This document shows, piece by piece, positions 45,698-54,924 of a stretch of 57,918 bases of DNA. Position numbers and translations under genes: made by a program. Origin of the DNA: Rubrivivax sp. (GTDB lineage Bacteria > Pseudomonadota > Gammaproteobacteria > Burkholderiales > Burkholderiaceae_C); NCBI GenBank assembly GCA_027487905.1, contig JAIYCR010000068.1, positions 1 to 57,918 on the forward strand, given 5' to 3'. Under the pieces are notes generated by a model. The model was not told the origin of the DNA, searched no databases, and saw only the letters and a list, made by a program, of their open reading frames with translations. Position 1 is the first letter of the stretch, and every line of letters begins with the position of its first letter.

Positions 45698-46693
45698 ATG
45701 GCCATGGAGATGGACGCCGCCCCGGCGCCGCCGGTGCTGTGCCTGTGCGGCCCGACCGCCTCGGGCAAGTCGTCGCTGGCGATGGCGCTGGCCGAGCGGT
45801 GGCCGCTGGAGATCGTCTCGATGGACTCGGCCCTGGTCTATCGAGGCCTGGACATCGGAACGGCCAAGCCCACGCCCGAGGAACGCGGGCGCGTGCCGCA
45901 CCACCTCATCGACATCCGCGATCCCTGGAACCCTTATTCCGCCGCCGAGTTCGTGCGCGATGCGCGGTCGGCCATCGCGGACATCCGCTCGCGCGGCCGG
46001 CAGGTGCTGCTCGTGGGCGGAACCTTCCTCTACCTGAAGGCGCTGGTCGACGGCCTGGACCCGCTGCCCGCGGCCGACGCACAGGTGCGCCTGGCCTTGG
46101 AGGCCGAGGCCGCCGAACGGGGCTGGGCCGCGCTGCACCGGGAGCTCGCCGCGGTGGACCCCGACACGGCGGCCCGGCTGGCGCCCGGCGACGCCCAGCG
46201 CATCCAGCGGGCGCTCGAGGTGTGGCGGCTGACGGGCAAGCCTCTGTCGGCGCTGCACCGGGGCGCCAGGGTCTCGACCGAGCCGGCGCCGGCGCTCATC
46301 GCCTGGGTGCCATCGGACCGGGCCTGGCTTCGGGACCGCATCGACGAGCGGCTGCGGACCATGTGGGCGGCGGGCTTCGTGCAGGAGGTCAGGCGCCTGC
46401 GGGCCGACCCCCGCGTGCCGCTGGACGGACCGGCGCTGCGGGCGGTGGGCTACCGCCAGACGATGGAGGCGCTGGCACTTGCCGACGCCGGGACGGCGGC
46501 CACCCCGCTGGAAGCCGACGCTCGGGCGATGCAGGCGCTGCACGAGCGTTGCGCCGCCGCAACCCGTCAGCTCGCCAAGCGGCAGATGACCTGGCTGCGC
46601 AGCTTTTCGCAGCGCATCGAATTGGCCTGCGATGCGGAAAATTCACGCCAATCGGCCATTGACCTGGCATTTATGCACTGGCGATCCCCCTGA
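45698..46693 (+). CDS. miaA: tRNA dimethylallyltransferase
   Basis: Adds dimethylallyl to A37 of tRNAs reading U-starting codons. 331 residues. The P-loop is CGPTASGKSSLA; DSALVYRGLDIGTAKPT, HHLIDIRDPWNPYSAAEFV, VGGTFLYLKAL and GDAQRIQRALEVWRLTGKP are conserved, as is ALRAVGYRQ and QLAKRQMTWLR at the end. Two further ATG codons follow within six codons of the first, so the exact start may be at 45698, 45704 or 45710. It starts 2 bp after the MFS stop. No hfq is nearby. Confidence 0.95.
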   Translation: MAMEMDAAPAPPVLCLCGPTASGKSSLAMALAERWPLEIVSMDSALVYRGLDIGTAKPTPEERGRVPHHLIDIRDPWNPYSAAEFVRDARSAIADIRSRGRQVLLVGGTFLYLKALVDGLDPLPAADAQVRLALEAEAAERGWAALHRELAAVDPDTAARLAPGDAQRIQRALEVWRLTGKPLSALHRGARVSTEPAPALIAWVPSDRAWLRDRIDERLRTMWAAGFVQEVRRLRADPRVPLDGPALRAVGYRQTMEALALADAGTAATPLEADARAMQALHERCAAATRQLAKRQMTWLRSFSQRIELACDAENSRQSAIDLAFMHWRSP

Positions 46694-46804
46694 GTGTGGA
46701 AGACCCCCCGAACGCGGGGTGTGTCAAATGGGTTTCCCTTCCTACAGTGACTCCATACAAACCCTTATGGGCTTGGTCTTGGGGTCACCGAGGCGGAGCA
46801 AACC

Positions 46805-47023
46805 ATGCGCAAACTGATTGTCACGGTCCTGGTCCTGGCGGCGAGCTTCTCGGCAGCCATCGCCGCCACCGACTCGCTCCTGCAGGGCGCGCAAAACGCC
46901 GCGCCCGCTCAGGCCACCGCGGCCCGCTCGGCCGCCGAGGAGCCCGTGTCGCTGTCCGGCGCGCTCATCGCCGCCGGTCTCCTGGCGGTCGGCTTCCTGG
47001 CCACGCGGCGACGCTCGGAGTAA
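46805..47023 (+). CDS. Small exported protein with PEP-CTERM-like C-terminus
   Basis: A 72-residue protein. A signal peptide (LIVTVLVLAASFSAAIAA) is followed by an Ala/Gln/Thr-rich linker (about 22-45), then EEPVSLSGALIAAGLLAVGF and ATRRRSE. A single C-terminal helix flanked by an acidic-Pro residue pair and Arg-Arg-Arg resembles PEP-CTERM-type sorting signals processed by exosortase, though the PEP motif is degenerate (EEP). The gene has its own GGAG Shine-Dalgarno and a strong terminator at 47096. It is independent of miaA and the ABC operon. I do not recognise it otherwise; no exosortase is in the window. Confidence 0.65.
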   Translation: MRKLIVTVLVLAASFSAAIAATDSLLQGAQNAAPAQATAARSAAEEPVSLSGALIAAGLLAVGFLATRRRSE

Positions 47024-47095
47024 GGCGCGCGTTGCGCGGCAGCGGGCGCGGCCCGCACCGCCAGGTCGCCCCGCCAGCCGTCCAGGGTCCAGCAG

Positions 47096-47117
47096 AACCG
47101 CCTTCGGGCGGTTTTTT
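47096..47117 (+). terminator. Rho-independent terminator with UUCG loop
   Basis: AACCGCC (47096-47102), TTCG loop and GGCGGTT (47107-47113) are followed by further T to 47117. It ends the small exported-protein gene and separates it from the ABC operon, whose start is 90 bp on. Confidence 0.9.
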
Positions 47118-47206
47118 CATGTCCGGTGGGCGCCGGCCGCCCCGCGCCACAGGGGCATGGGCGGTGCGTCCACGGCCGCCGCCGCCCGGGCGCGGACAAT
47201 GCACCG

Positions 47207-47860
47207 ATGCTGCGCCTGCACTCGCTCGAGAAACGCTACGCCGGAATTTCGGTGTTCAGCGGTATCCATTTGAATGTCGAGCCCGGTGAATTCATCGCCC
47301 TGCTCGGAGATTCAGGCGTCGGAAAATCCACGCTGCTCAATTCCATCGCCGGGCTGGATACCCTTTCCTCGGGTCAGGTGATATTCGACGGCATCGACAT
47401 CGCCCGACAGGCCGAAAAGGAACTCGCGCTGTGGCGCCGGCGTGAACTGGGTTTCGTGTTCCAGGCCTTCCACGTGCTGCCGCACCTGAACGTGGGCCAG
47501 AACGTGGCGCTGCCCTTGCTGCTGCTGAACCGGCCCGATCCGGCCCGGGTGGCGGAGCTGCTCGACGCGGTGGGCCTGGGCGGGCTGGGCGAGCGCCTGC
47601 CCCGCACGCTTTCCGGCGGACAGCTGCAGCGCGTGGCCATCGCGCGGGCGCTGGTGCACCGGCCCCGCCTCATCCTGGCCGACGAGCCCACCGGCAACCT
47701 GGACCCGGGAACGGCTGCGCTGGTCATGGACCTGCTGGTGCGCCAGGTCAAGGAACAGGGGGCAGCCTGCCTGCTGGTCACGCACTCGCGCCTGGCCGCC
47801 GAGCGGGCCGACCGGGTGCTGCGGCTGACGGCCAGCGGCCTGGAGCCGGCGTTCGCATGA
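47207..47860 (+). CDS. ABC transporter ATP-binding protein (LolD/AttE-like)
   Basis: A 217-residue ATPase from the ATG at 47207; the frame opens earlier but that part is not family-like. Walker A is LLGDSGVGKSTLL, the Q-loop is FVFQAFHVLP, the signature is LSGGQLQR and Walker B is LILADEPTGNLD. It belongs to the MacB/LolD/AttE type that pairs with FtsX-like permeases. The ATGA overlap with the next gene shows coupling. With the permease and a CrtC/AttH-like protein it matches the AttEFGH/ATP-permease-lipocalin arrangement. Confidence 0.93.
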   Translation: MLRLHSLEKRYAGISVFSGIHLNVEPGEFIALLGDSGVGKSTLLNSIAGLDTLSSGQVIFDGIDIARQAEKELALWRRRELGFVFQAFHVLPHLNVGQNVALPLLLLNRPDPARVAELLDAVGLGGLGERLPRTLSGGQLQRVAIARALVHRPRLILADEPTGNLDPGTAALVMDLLVRQVKEQGAACLLVTHSRLAAERADRVLRLTASGLEPAFA

Positions 47861-50478
47861 AAGCGGGCCGCACGCCCTCCGCGGTGGGGGCCCTGCTGGC
47901 GCACTGGAGCGTCCGCGAGTGGCGCCACCAGCCCTGGCGCACCGCGGCCGCGCTGGTGGCGGTGATGCTGGGCGTGGCGCTGGCCTTCTCGGTGCACCTG
48001 ATCAACGAGTCGGCCCTGGGAGAGTTCAGCGCCGCGGTGCGCCAGGCCAATGCACAACCCGACTTCGAGCTGCGGGCCCAGCGCGGGGGCTTCGACGAAT
48101 CGCTCTTCGAACGCGTGGCGCTGCACCCGCAGGTGGCCGCGGCCAGCCCCGTGGTCGAACTGGACACCTACGCGCTGTCAGCGACGGGCGAGCGGGTGGC
48201 GCTGAAGGTGCTGGGGGTCGATGCCCTGCGGGTGGCTTCGCTGGCCCCGGCGCTGCTGCCCCGGGCCCGGGAAGGCGCGCCGCGTCTGGCGCTGCTCGAC
48301 CCGGACGCCGTGTTCCTCAATGCCACGGCCGAGCGGCGGCTGGCGGTGGCGCCCGGGCAGGCACTGAGGCTGCAGGCCGGCACCGCCTTCGAGCCGGCCC
48401 GCCTGGAAGGGCGGGTGATGGTGGACGGGCCGGCCACCGCGGTGATGGACATCGCCGGTGCGCAGGCCCGCTTCGGGCAGCTCGGGCGGCTCAGCCGCAT
48501 CAACGTGCGCCTGGTGCCCGGGGCCGACCGCCAGGACGTGCTGCGCGCCTTCGGGCTGCCCGAGGGCGTGCGCGCCGCGGGCGTGGACGAAGCCCAGCAG
48601 CGGGTGTCCAACCTGTCGCGGGCCTACCGGGTGAACCTCACGGTGCTGGCGCTGGTGGCGCTGTTCACCGGCTCCTTCCTGGTCTTCTCCATCCTCGCGC
48701 TGTCGGTGTCGCAGCGCACGCCGCAGCTGGCGCTGCTGGGCGTGCTGGGGCTTTCGGCGCGCGAGCGGCTGCGGCTGGTGCTGGCCGAATCGGCGCTGCT
48801 GGGGGTGGCGGGCAGCGCGCTGGGGCTGGCTTTGGGCACGGCGCTGGCGTGGCTGGCCTTGCGCCTGCTGTCCGGTGACCTGGGCGGCGCCTACTTTCCG
48901 GGCGTCCAGCCGACCCTTCAATGGAGCACAGGCGCGGCGCTGGCCTATGGGGGGCTGGGCGTTGCCGCCGCGCTGGTGGGCGGCTGGGTGCCTGCCCGCC
49001 AGGCCGGGACGCTGGCGCCGGCGCAGGCGCTCAAGGGCCTGGGCGCCGACGCCGACGCCGACCGCGCGAGCCGCCCGCTGTGGCGCCGTGCGCTGGCGCC
49101 CGCGCTGCTGCTGATGGGTGCGGCGCTGGCGATGCTGCCCCCGGTGTTCGGCCTGCCGCTGGCGGCCTATGCGTCGGTGGCGCTGCTGCTCGTCGGTGGC
49201 ATCGCCGGCGTGCCCGCCCTGGTGGGCCTGCTGCTGCTGCGCTTGCGCCCGACACGCCAGCCGCTGGCGCTGCTGGCGGTCGAGCGCGCCCGCCACCAGC
49301 GAGACACGGCCACCATCGCCGTGGCCGGCGTGGTGGCCAGCCTGAGCCTGGCCGTGGCGCTGACCGTCATGGTGTCCAGCTTCCGGGGCTCCATCCTCGA
49401 GTGGCTGGACACCGTGCTGCCGGCCGATCTCTACGCCCGCACTGCCACCGCATCGGCCGCCTCGGACTCCGCCTACCTGGACCCACGCCTGGTCGAGCAG
49501 GTGCAGGCCTTGCCCGGCGTGCAGCGGCTCGAAGCGGTTCGGGTGGCCTCGGTGGTGATGGACCCGCTGCGCCCGGCGGTGGCCCTCATCGCCCGGCCGC
49601 TGGCGGACGCCGCGCGCGAACTGCCGCTGGTGGGCGAGCTGGACGGCCCGCCTGCCCCGCAAGCCCTGCCAACGGCGCCCGGCGCAAAGCCGCCCGAGCC
49701 CGCGTTGCCGCTGACGGTCTATGTGAGCGAGGCCATGGTCAACCTGTACGGTGCGCGAGCGGGCACCCGGTTCGAGCTGCCGCTGCCGGACGGACGGCGG
49801 GTGGCGGTGCGGGTGCGGGGCGTGTGGCGCGACTACGCCCGCCAGCACGGCGCGGTGGTGCTGCGGCACAGCGACTTCATCGCCCTCACCGGCGACAGGC
49901 GCGTGAACGATCTGGCCCTTTGGCTGGACGATGGAGCCGAACCCGGCCCGGTGCAGGCATCCATCCGCTCGCTGGCCCGGCCCGGGGGCGCCGCGCCGGA
50001 CGACCCGGTGCCCATCGAGTTCGCCACGCCCGGGGAGATTCGCCAGTTGTCGCTGCGCATCTTCGACCGCAGCTTCGCCGTCACCTACTGGCTGCAGGCG
50101 GTGGCCATCGCCATCGGTCTGTTCGGCATTGCCGCGAGCTTCTCCGCTCAGGTGATGGCCCGTCGCAAGGAGTTCGGCCTGCTGTCGCACCTCGGGCTGA
50201 CGCGCCGGCAGATCCTCACGGTGGTGGCCGCCGAAGGGGCGGTGTGGACAGCGGCCGGCACGCTGCTCGGCCTGGCCCTGGGGCTGGTGGTCAGCGCGGT
50301 GCTGGTGCATGTGGTGAACCCGCAGAGCTTCAACTGGACGATGCAGCTTCAGGTGCCCGCGCAGCGCCTGGCGCTGCTGTGCGCGGCGGTGGTGCTGTGC
50401 GGCACGGTGACTGCCTGGTGGGCAGGCCGGGCCGCCGCCCGGCGCGACCTGGCCCTGAGCGTGAAGGAGGACTGGTGA
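47857..50478 (+). CDS. FtsX-like ABC transporter permease
   Basis: An 873-residue inner-membrane protein. A long periplasmic domain follows the first helix (about 28-50), then helices near 258-290, 305-335 and 350-375. A second half repeats the layout (about 420-500 and 730-870), so two FtsX units are fused. AEGAVWTAAGTLLGLALGLV near the end and the first-half LLGVLGLSARERLRLVLAES are FtsX-type repeats. It is probably mechanotransmissive, moving a lipid-linked or hydrophobic molecule outward, with the CrtC-like protein as partner. Starts ATGA and ends GTGA, so all three genes are coupled. Confidence 0.9.
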   Translation: MKAGRTPSAVGALLAHWSVREWRHQPWRTAAALVAVMLGVALAFSVHLINESALGEFSAAVRQANAQPDFELRAQRGGFDESLFERVALHPQVAAASPVVELDTYALSATGERVALKVLGVDALRVASLAPALLPRAREGAPRLALLDPDAVFLNATAERRLAVAPGQALRLQAGTAFEPARLEGRVMVDGPATAVMDIAGAQARFGQLGRLSRINVRLVPGADRQDVLRAFGLPEGVRAAGVDEAQQRVSNLSRAYRVNLTVLALVALFTGSFLVFSILALSVSQRTPQLALLGVLGLSARERLRLVLAESALLGVAGSALGLALGTALAWLALRLLSGDLGGAYFPGVQPTLQWSTGAALAYGGLGVAAALVGGWVPARQAGTLAPAQALKGLGADADADRASRPLWRRALAPALLLMGAALAMLPPVFGLPLAAYASVALLLVGGIAGVPALVGLLLLRLRPTRQPLALLAVERARHQRDTATIAVAGVVASLSLAVALTVMVSSFRGSILEWLDTVLPADLYARTATASAASDSAYLDPRLVEQVQALPGVQRLEAVRVASVVMDPLRPAVALIARPLADAARELPLVGELDGPPAPQALPTAPGAKPPEPALPLTVYVSEAMVNLYGARAGTRFELPLPDGRRVAVRVRGVWRDYARQHGAVVLRHSDFIALTGDRRVNDLALWLDDGAEPGPVQASIRSLARPGGAAPDDPVPIEFATPGEIRQLSLRIFDRSFAVTYWLQAVAIAIGLFGIAASFSAQVMARRKEFGLLSHLGLTRRQILTVVAAEGAVWTAAGTLLGLALGLVVSAVLVHVVNPQSFNWTMQLQVPAQRLALLCAAVVLCGTVTAWWAGRAAARRDLALSVKEDW

Positions 50479-51776
50479 AACGGCTTGTCGACTCCCGAAG
50501 GCGTGCGGCGCTGCTGGCCGCAGGCGCGCTGGCGCTTCAGCGGCCGGCCGCCGCCGCGCCGGCCATCTCGCCGGCCATCTCGCCGGCCATCTCGCCGGCC
50601 ATTGCACCGGCGCAGTCCTCCGCCCCGGCCGACGAGGACCGCATCGACCCGGCCCGCCGGCTGCGCTTTCCGCGCGACTTCGGCGCGCATCCGGGTGCCC
50701 GCACCGAGTGGTGGTACATCACCGGCTGGCTGGCGCTGCAGGGGCGGGTGCAGGCTAGGGCTGAGGCAGGGGCTGAGACAGGCGCGGATGCAGCCACACC
50801 GCCTGCAGCCCTGGGCTTCCAGATCACCTTCTTCCGCTCGCGCACCGACGTGGACCCGCGACACCCCAGCCGCTTCGCCGCGCGGCAACTGCTGTTCGCG
50901 CACGCGGCACTGACCGACCTGCGGGACGCGTCGCGTCCGCAGCTGCGGCACGACGAGCGCATCGCACGGGCGGGCTTCGGCGTGGCCGAGGCCTCCACCG
51001 CGGACACCGCCCTGCGGCTGGGGAACTGGACGCTGGTGCGCAGCGGTGCTGCGCCGCAGGGCGCCCCGGCGGGGGCCCACAGCCACTACCGGATGCAGGC
51101 CGACAGCGACCGCGGCGGCTTCGGCTTCGCGCTCGACCTGTCCAGCACCCAGCCGGTGCTGCTGCAGGGCGAGGCCGGCCATTCACGCAAGGGGCCGCTG
51201 CCCACGCAGGCCAGCCACTACTACAGCCAGCCGCAGCTGGCCACCCGGGGCACGGTGCGCGTGCAGGGCGAACGCCTGGCGGTGAAGGGCGTGGCCTGGA
51301 TGGACCACGAGTGGAGCGAGACCCTGCTCGCGCCCGACGCGGTGGGCTGGGACTGGATCGGCATGAACCTCTTCGACGGCCGCGCCCTCACCGCCTTCCA
51401 GCTTCGACGCGCCGATGGCTCGGCCTTGTGGGCCGGCGGCAGCGTGCGTGCGCCAGGTGCGGGCGGCCCGCCGTCCGCCGGCGGCATCGCAGTCCAGGCC
51501 GGGCGCAGCTTCGGCCCCGACGAACTGCGCTTTCGGGCCGGGCGGACCTGGGCCAGCCCGGCCACCGGCGCACGCTACCCGGTGCAATGGACGGTGGACA
51601 CGCCGCTGGGCCGGCTGCAGGTGCGCGCCCTGCTGGATGCCCAGGAGCTGGACAGCCGCGGCAGCACCGGCTCGGTGTATTGGGAAGGACTGAGCGAGCT
51701 CTTCGACGACGGCGGCCGCCTGCTGGGCCGCGGCTACCTGGAGATGACCGGCTATGCCGCCCGACTGCAGCTTTGA
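50475..51776 (+). CDS. CrtC/AttH-like secreted protein (lipocalin-like domain)
   Basis: A 433-residue protein from a GTG at 50475 with a very good Shine-Dalgarno (AAGGAGGA). A signal region (ALLAAGALALQRPAAAAPA) leads into SPAI repeats, then the CrtC/AttH fold: HPGARTEWWYITGWLALQGR, ALGFQITFFRSRTD, FAHAALTDL, SHYYSQPQLATRGTVRVQG, MDHEWSETLL, WDWIGMNLFDGRALTAF and the end SVYWEGLSELFDDG. The family is related to carotenoid 1,2-hydratase but mostly acts with ABC transporters. No carotenoid genes are nearby, so hydratase activity is unlikely. It overlaps the FAD oxidoreductase start by 23 bp. Confidence 0.85.
   Translation: MKRLVDSRRRAALLAAGALALQRPAAAAPAISPAISPAISPAIAPAQSSAPADEDRIDPARRLRFPRDFGAHPGARTEWWYITGWLALQGRVQARAEAGAETGADAATPPAALGFQITFFRSRTDVDPRHPSRFAARQLLFAHAALTDLRDASRPQLRHDERIARAGFGVAEASTADTALRLGNWTLVRSGAAPQGAPAGAHSHYRMQADSDRGGFGFALDLSSTQPVLLQGEAGHSRKGPLPTQASHYYSQPQLATRGTVRVQGERLAVKGVAWMDHEWSETLLAPDAVGWDWIGMNLFDGRALTAFQLRRADGSALWAGGSVRAPGAGGPPSAGGIAVQAGRSFGPDELRFRAGRTWASPATGARYPVQWTVDTPLGRLQVRALLDAQELDSRGSTGSVYWEGLSELFDDGGRLLGRGYLEMTGYAARLQL
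50559..50602 (+). repeat. In-frame 12-bp tandem repeat in the signal/linker region
   Basis: CCGGCCATCTCG is repeated three full times from 50559 to 50594, with a partial fourth to 50602. It encodes repeated Ser-Pro-Ala-Ile. A 12-bp period keeps the frame, so copy number changes would only alter linker length. Confidence 0.9.
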
Positions 51777-53022
51777 ACCCTTGCCCGACGGCGGCACAGA
51801 CGACGAGGTGGACACGCTCGTCATCGGCGCCGGCGTGGTGGGCCTGGCCTGTGCGCGGGCGCTGGCGCTCGGCGGCCGCAACGTGTGGGTGCTGGAAGCC
51901 GCCGCCGGCATCGGCAGCGGCGTGAGTGCGCGCAGCAGCGAGGTCATCCACGCGGGCCTCTACTACCCCACCGGCAGCCTGAAGGCGCGCTGGTGCGTGC
52001 GTGGCCGCCACCTGCTCTACGACTACGCCGCCCGGCGCGGCATCGGCCACAGGCGCTGCGGCAAGCTGGTGGTGGCCACCGAGGCGGCGCAGCTCGCCAC
52101 GCTGCAGGCCATCGCTCGCCAGGGCGAGGCCAACGGCGTCGAAGACCTGCGTCTGATCGACGGGGTCACCGCACGGGCGATGGAGCCGGCACTGCGGGCC
52201 TGCGGTGCGCTGCACAGCCCGCATTCGGGCATCGTGGACAGCCACGCGCTGATGCTGGCGCTGCAAGGCGACCTGGAGGCCGCCGGCGGCAGCGTGGTGC
52301 TGCGCAGCCGGGTGCAGGCCTTGCAGGTGCGGCCGGGCGGCGGCGCGCGGGTGATCGTCCGCGACAGCGCAGCCCGACCCGGCGCCGACGCGCCGCCCAC
52401 GGTGCTCGGGGCGCGCTGGGTGGTCAATGCGGCGGGGCTGCAGGCGGTGGGGCTGGCGCGCTCCCTGGCCCTGGCCCTGACGCCTGCGCCGGCGCCGGCG
52501 CCGGCCGGTGCCCGCGCACTGCCCAGCGCCCACTTCGCCCGCGGCCGCTACTTCACGCTGGCCCGCCGGGCGCCCTTCGAGCGCCTGATCTACCCGGTGC
52601 CCGAGCCGGGTGGCCTGGGCGTGCACCTCACGCTCGACCTGGCCGGGCAGGCCCGCTTCGGCCCGGACGTGCAGTGGATGGCGTCCGAGCGCGACGCCTC
52701 GCCCGAGGCCATCGACGCCTTCGACTATTCGGTGGACCCAGCGCTTCGCAGCCGCTTCGAGGCCGAGGTGCGGGCCTACTGGCCTGGCCTGCCCGAGCAC
52801 AGCCTGCAGCCGGCCTACAGCGGCATCCGGCCCAAGCTGAGCGGCCCGGGCGAGCCGGCGGCGGACTTCCGCGTGGACGGCCCTGAAGAACACGGTCACG
52901 ATGGCGTGCTGCACCTGCTGGGCATCGAGTCGCCGGGGCTGACCAGCGCGCTGGCCATCGGCGAGGCGGTGGCGGCGCGGGTGGCCGAACGCGAAAGCCG
53001 GGCCGCCGCGCACGGTCGCTAG
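51754..53022 (+). CDS. FAD-dependent oxidoreductase, L-2-hydroxyglutarate dehydrogenase-like
   Basis: A 422-residue protein of the DAO family, closest in character to LhgO-type dehydrogenases of 2-hydroxy acids. The FAD-binding motif is VIGAGVVGLACARALA, followed by GSGVSARSSEVIHAGLYYP, LHSPHSGIVDSHALMLALQ and GLGVHLTLDLAGQARFGPDV; the C-terminal dinucleotide region has LHLLGIESPGLTSALAIG. The ATG lies inside the upstream CrtC-like gene with a 23-bp overlap, so translation is probably coupled. The ABC exporter follows 10 bp after its stop. A TPAPAPAPAG stretch in the middle is an insertion. Confidence 0.85.
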   Translation: MPPDCSFEPLPDGGTDDEVDTLVIGAGVVGLACARALALGGRNVWVLEAAAGIGSGVSARSSEVIHAGLYYPTGSLKARWCVRGRHLLYDYAARRGIGHRRCGKLVVATEAAQLATLQAIARQGEANGVEDLRLIDGVTARAMEPALRACGALHSPHSGIVDSHALMLALQGDLEAAGGSVVLRSRVQALQVRPGGGARVIVRDSAARPGADAPPTVLGARWVVNAAGLQAVGLARSLALALTPAPAPAPAGARALPSAHFARGRYFTLARRAPFERLIYPVPEPGGLGVHLTLDLAGQARFGPDVQWMASERDASPEAIDAFDYSVDPALRSRFEAEVRAYWPGLPEHSLQPAYSGIRPKLSGPGEPAADFRVDGPEEHGHDGVLHLLGIESPGLTSALAIGEAVAARVAERESRAAAHGR

Positions 53023-53032
53023 ACTTCCACCG

Positions 53033-54862
53033 ATGACTTCGGCCACCCTGGACAAGACCCGCGCCTCCGCGCCGCCCAAGCGGCCGGTGCGCTCCCTGGG
53101 CGGCCTGCTGCCCTTCCTGCGCCCCTACCGGCTGCAGATCGCGCTGGCCCTGCTCTTCCTGACCATGGCCGCGGTGAGCACGCTGGTGCTGCCGGTGGCC
53201 CTGAAGAGCCTGATCGACCAGGGCCTGATCGCCGCCGACCCGGGCGAGCGGGTGATGGCCCTGAGGGGGCACTTCATGGCGCTGTTCGCCGTGGGCGCAG
53301 CGCTCGGCGCCTTCTCGGCGCTGCGCTTCTACATGGTCACCTGGCTGGGCGAGCGGGTGACGGCCGACCTGCGCAACGCGGTCTACCGCCATGTGGTGCG
53401 CCAGAGCCCGCAGTTCTTCGAGACCACGCAGACCGGCGAGGTGCTGTCGCGCCTGACCACCGACACCACGCTGGTGCAGACGGTGGTGGGCTCCAGCCTG
53501 AGCATGGGCCTGCGCAACACGGTGATGGGCATCGGCGCGATGGGCATGCTCATCGTCACCAACCCGGTGGTGATGACGCAGGTGCTGGGCATCCTGGTGC
53601 TGGTGGTGCTTCCGAGCCTCTACTTCGGGCGCCGGGTGAGAAAGCTCAGCCGCGCCAGCCAGGACCGCGTGGCCGACAGCAGCGCCATCGCCGCCGAGGT
53701 GCTCAATGCGGTGCCGGTGGTGCAGAGCTACACCCAGGAAGACCGCGAAGCCCAGCGCTTCGACGCCGCCACCGAAGCCGCCTTCGACACCGCCCGCCGC
53801 CGCACCCGCGTGCGTTCGCTGCTGGTGGCCTTCATCATCACCGCCACCTTCGGCGCGCTGCTGTGGGGCCTGTTCCAGGGCGCCCAGGCGGTGCTGGCCG
53901 GGCGCATCACCGCCGGGCACCTGGGCCAGACGGTGGTCTACGTGATCATCCTGGTGAGCAGCGTGGCGGTGCTGGCCGAGGTCTACGGCGACCTGCTCCG
54001 CGCGGCCGGCGCCACCGAGCGGCTGATGGAGCTGCTGGCCACGACATCGCCCATCCGCAGCCCGGAACGCCCCTTGCCGCTGCCAGCGGTGCAAGGCGGC
54101 TCGGCCGTCCGGCTGCAGCAGGTGACCTTCCGCTACCCCTCCCGCCCCCAGCACCCCTCGCTTGCCGGCTTCGACCTGGACGTCAAGCCCGGCGAGACGG
54201 TGGCGCTGGTGGGCCCGAGCGGCGCCGGCAAGAGCACCGTCTTCCAGCTGCTGCTGCGCTACTACGACGTGGCCGAGGGCCGCGTGACCGTCGACGGGGT
54301 GGACGTGCGCGAGGCGGGGCTTGCGCCGCTGCGCAGCCGCATCGGCATCGTGCCGCAGGACAGCGTGATCTTCTCGGCCGACGCGATGGAGAACATCCGC
54401 TACGGCCGCCCCGAAGCCAGCGACGACGAGGTGGTGCAAGCCGCCCGGGCGGCCTTCGCCGACGACTTCATCCGCGCGCTGCCCGAGGGCTACCGCACCT
54501 GCCTCGGCGAGCGCGGCGTGCGCCTTTCGGGCGGGCAGCGCCAGCGCATCAGCATCGCGCGGGCCATCCTGAAGAACCCGCCCCTGCTGCTGCTGGACGA
54601 GGCCCCCAGCGCGCTGGCCCCCGAGAGCGAGAGCGTGGTGCAGGCCGCGCTGGAACGCGCCATGGCCGACCGCACCACGCTGGTCATCGCCCACCGGCTG
54701 GCCACCGTGCAACGCGCCGACCGCATCGTCGTGATGGAGGCCGGCCGCATCGTGGACATCGGCACCCATGAAGACCTGGTGGCGCGCGGCGGGCTCTACG
54801 CACGCCTGGCCGCGATGCAGTTCACCGCCGACCGCCCCGTCGAAGCCGCAAGCCCGGGCTGA
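53033..54862 (+). CDS. MsbA-like ABC exporter (fused membrane and ATPase domains)
   Basis: A 609-residue half-transporter that would work as a dimer. The membrane domain has six helices in the first 340 residues ([20 protein letters not shown] and on). The ATPase domain has Walker [17 protein letters not shown]-loop [14 protein letters not shown], signature [14 protein letters not shown] and Walker [17 protein letters not shown]. The usual DEATSALD is changed: Thr to Pro and the D-loop Asp to Ala. The H-loop His is present in VIAHRLATV. Starts 10 bp after the FAD gene. Substrate unknown; a lipid or peptide is plausible. Confidence 0.9.
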   Translation: MTSATLDKTRASAPPKRPVRSLGGLLPFLRPYRLQIALALLFLTMAAVSTLVLPVALKSLIDQGLIAADPGERVMALRGHFMALFAVGAALGAFSALRFYMVTWLGERVTADLRNAVYRHVVRQSPQFFETTQTGEVLSRLTTDTTLVQTVVGSSLSMGLRNTVMGIGAMGMLIVTNPVVMTQVLGILVLVVLPSLYFGRRVRKLSRASQDRVADSSAIAAEVLNAVPVVQSYTQEDREAQRFDAATEAAFDTARRRTRVRSLLVAFIITATFGALLWGLFQGAQAVLAGRITAGHLGQTVVYVIILVSSVAVLAEVYGDLLRAAGATERLMELLATTSPIRSPERPLPLPAVQGGSAVRLQQVTFRYPSRPQHPSLAGFDLDVKPGETVALVGPSGAGKSTVFQLLLRYYDVAEGRVTVDGVDVREAGLAPLRSRIGIVPQDSVIFSADAMENIRYGRPEASDDEVVQAARAAFADDFIRALPEGYRTCLGERGVRLSGGQRQRISIARAILKNPPLLLLDEAPSALAPESESVVQAALERAMADRTTLVIAHRLATVQRADRIVVMEAGRIVDIGTHEDLVARGGLYARLAAMQFTADRPVEAASPG

Positions 54863-54924
54863 CCCCTTTCCACCGGGGCCGACAGGCCCCTTCCTTTCCC
54901 CACCCCAGCCAGGAGACCGACGCC

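Noticed and set aside
50475-51776. Assignment as carotenoid 1,2-hydratase
   Set aside because: No carotenoid genes nearby and the gene is coupled to an AttEFGH-like transporter, so the AttH-like role is more likely.
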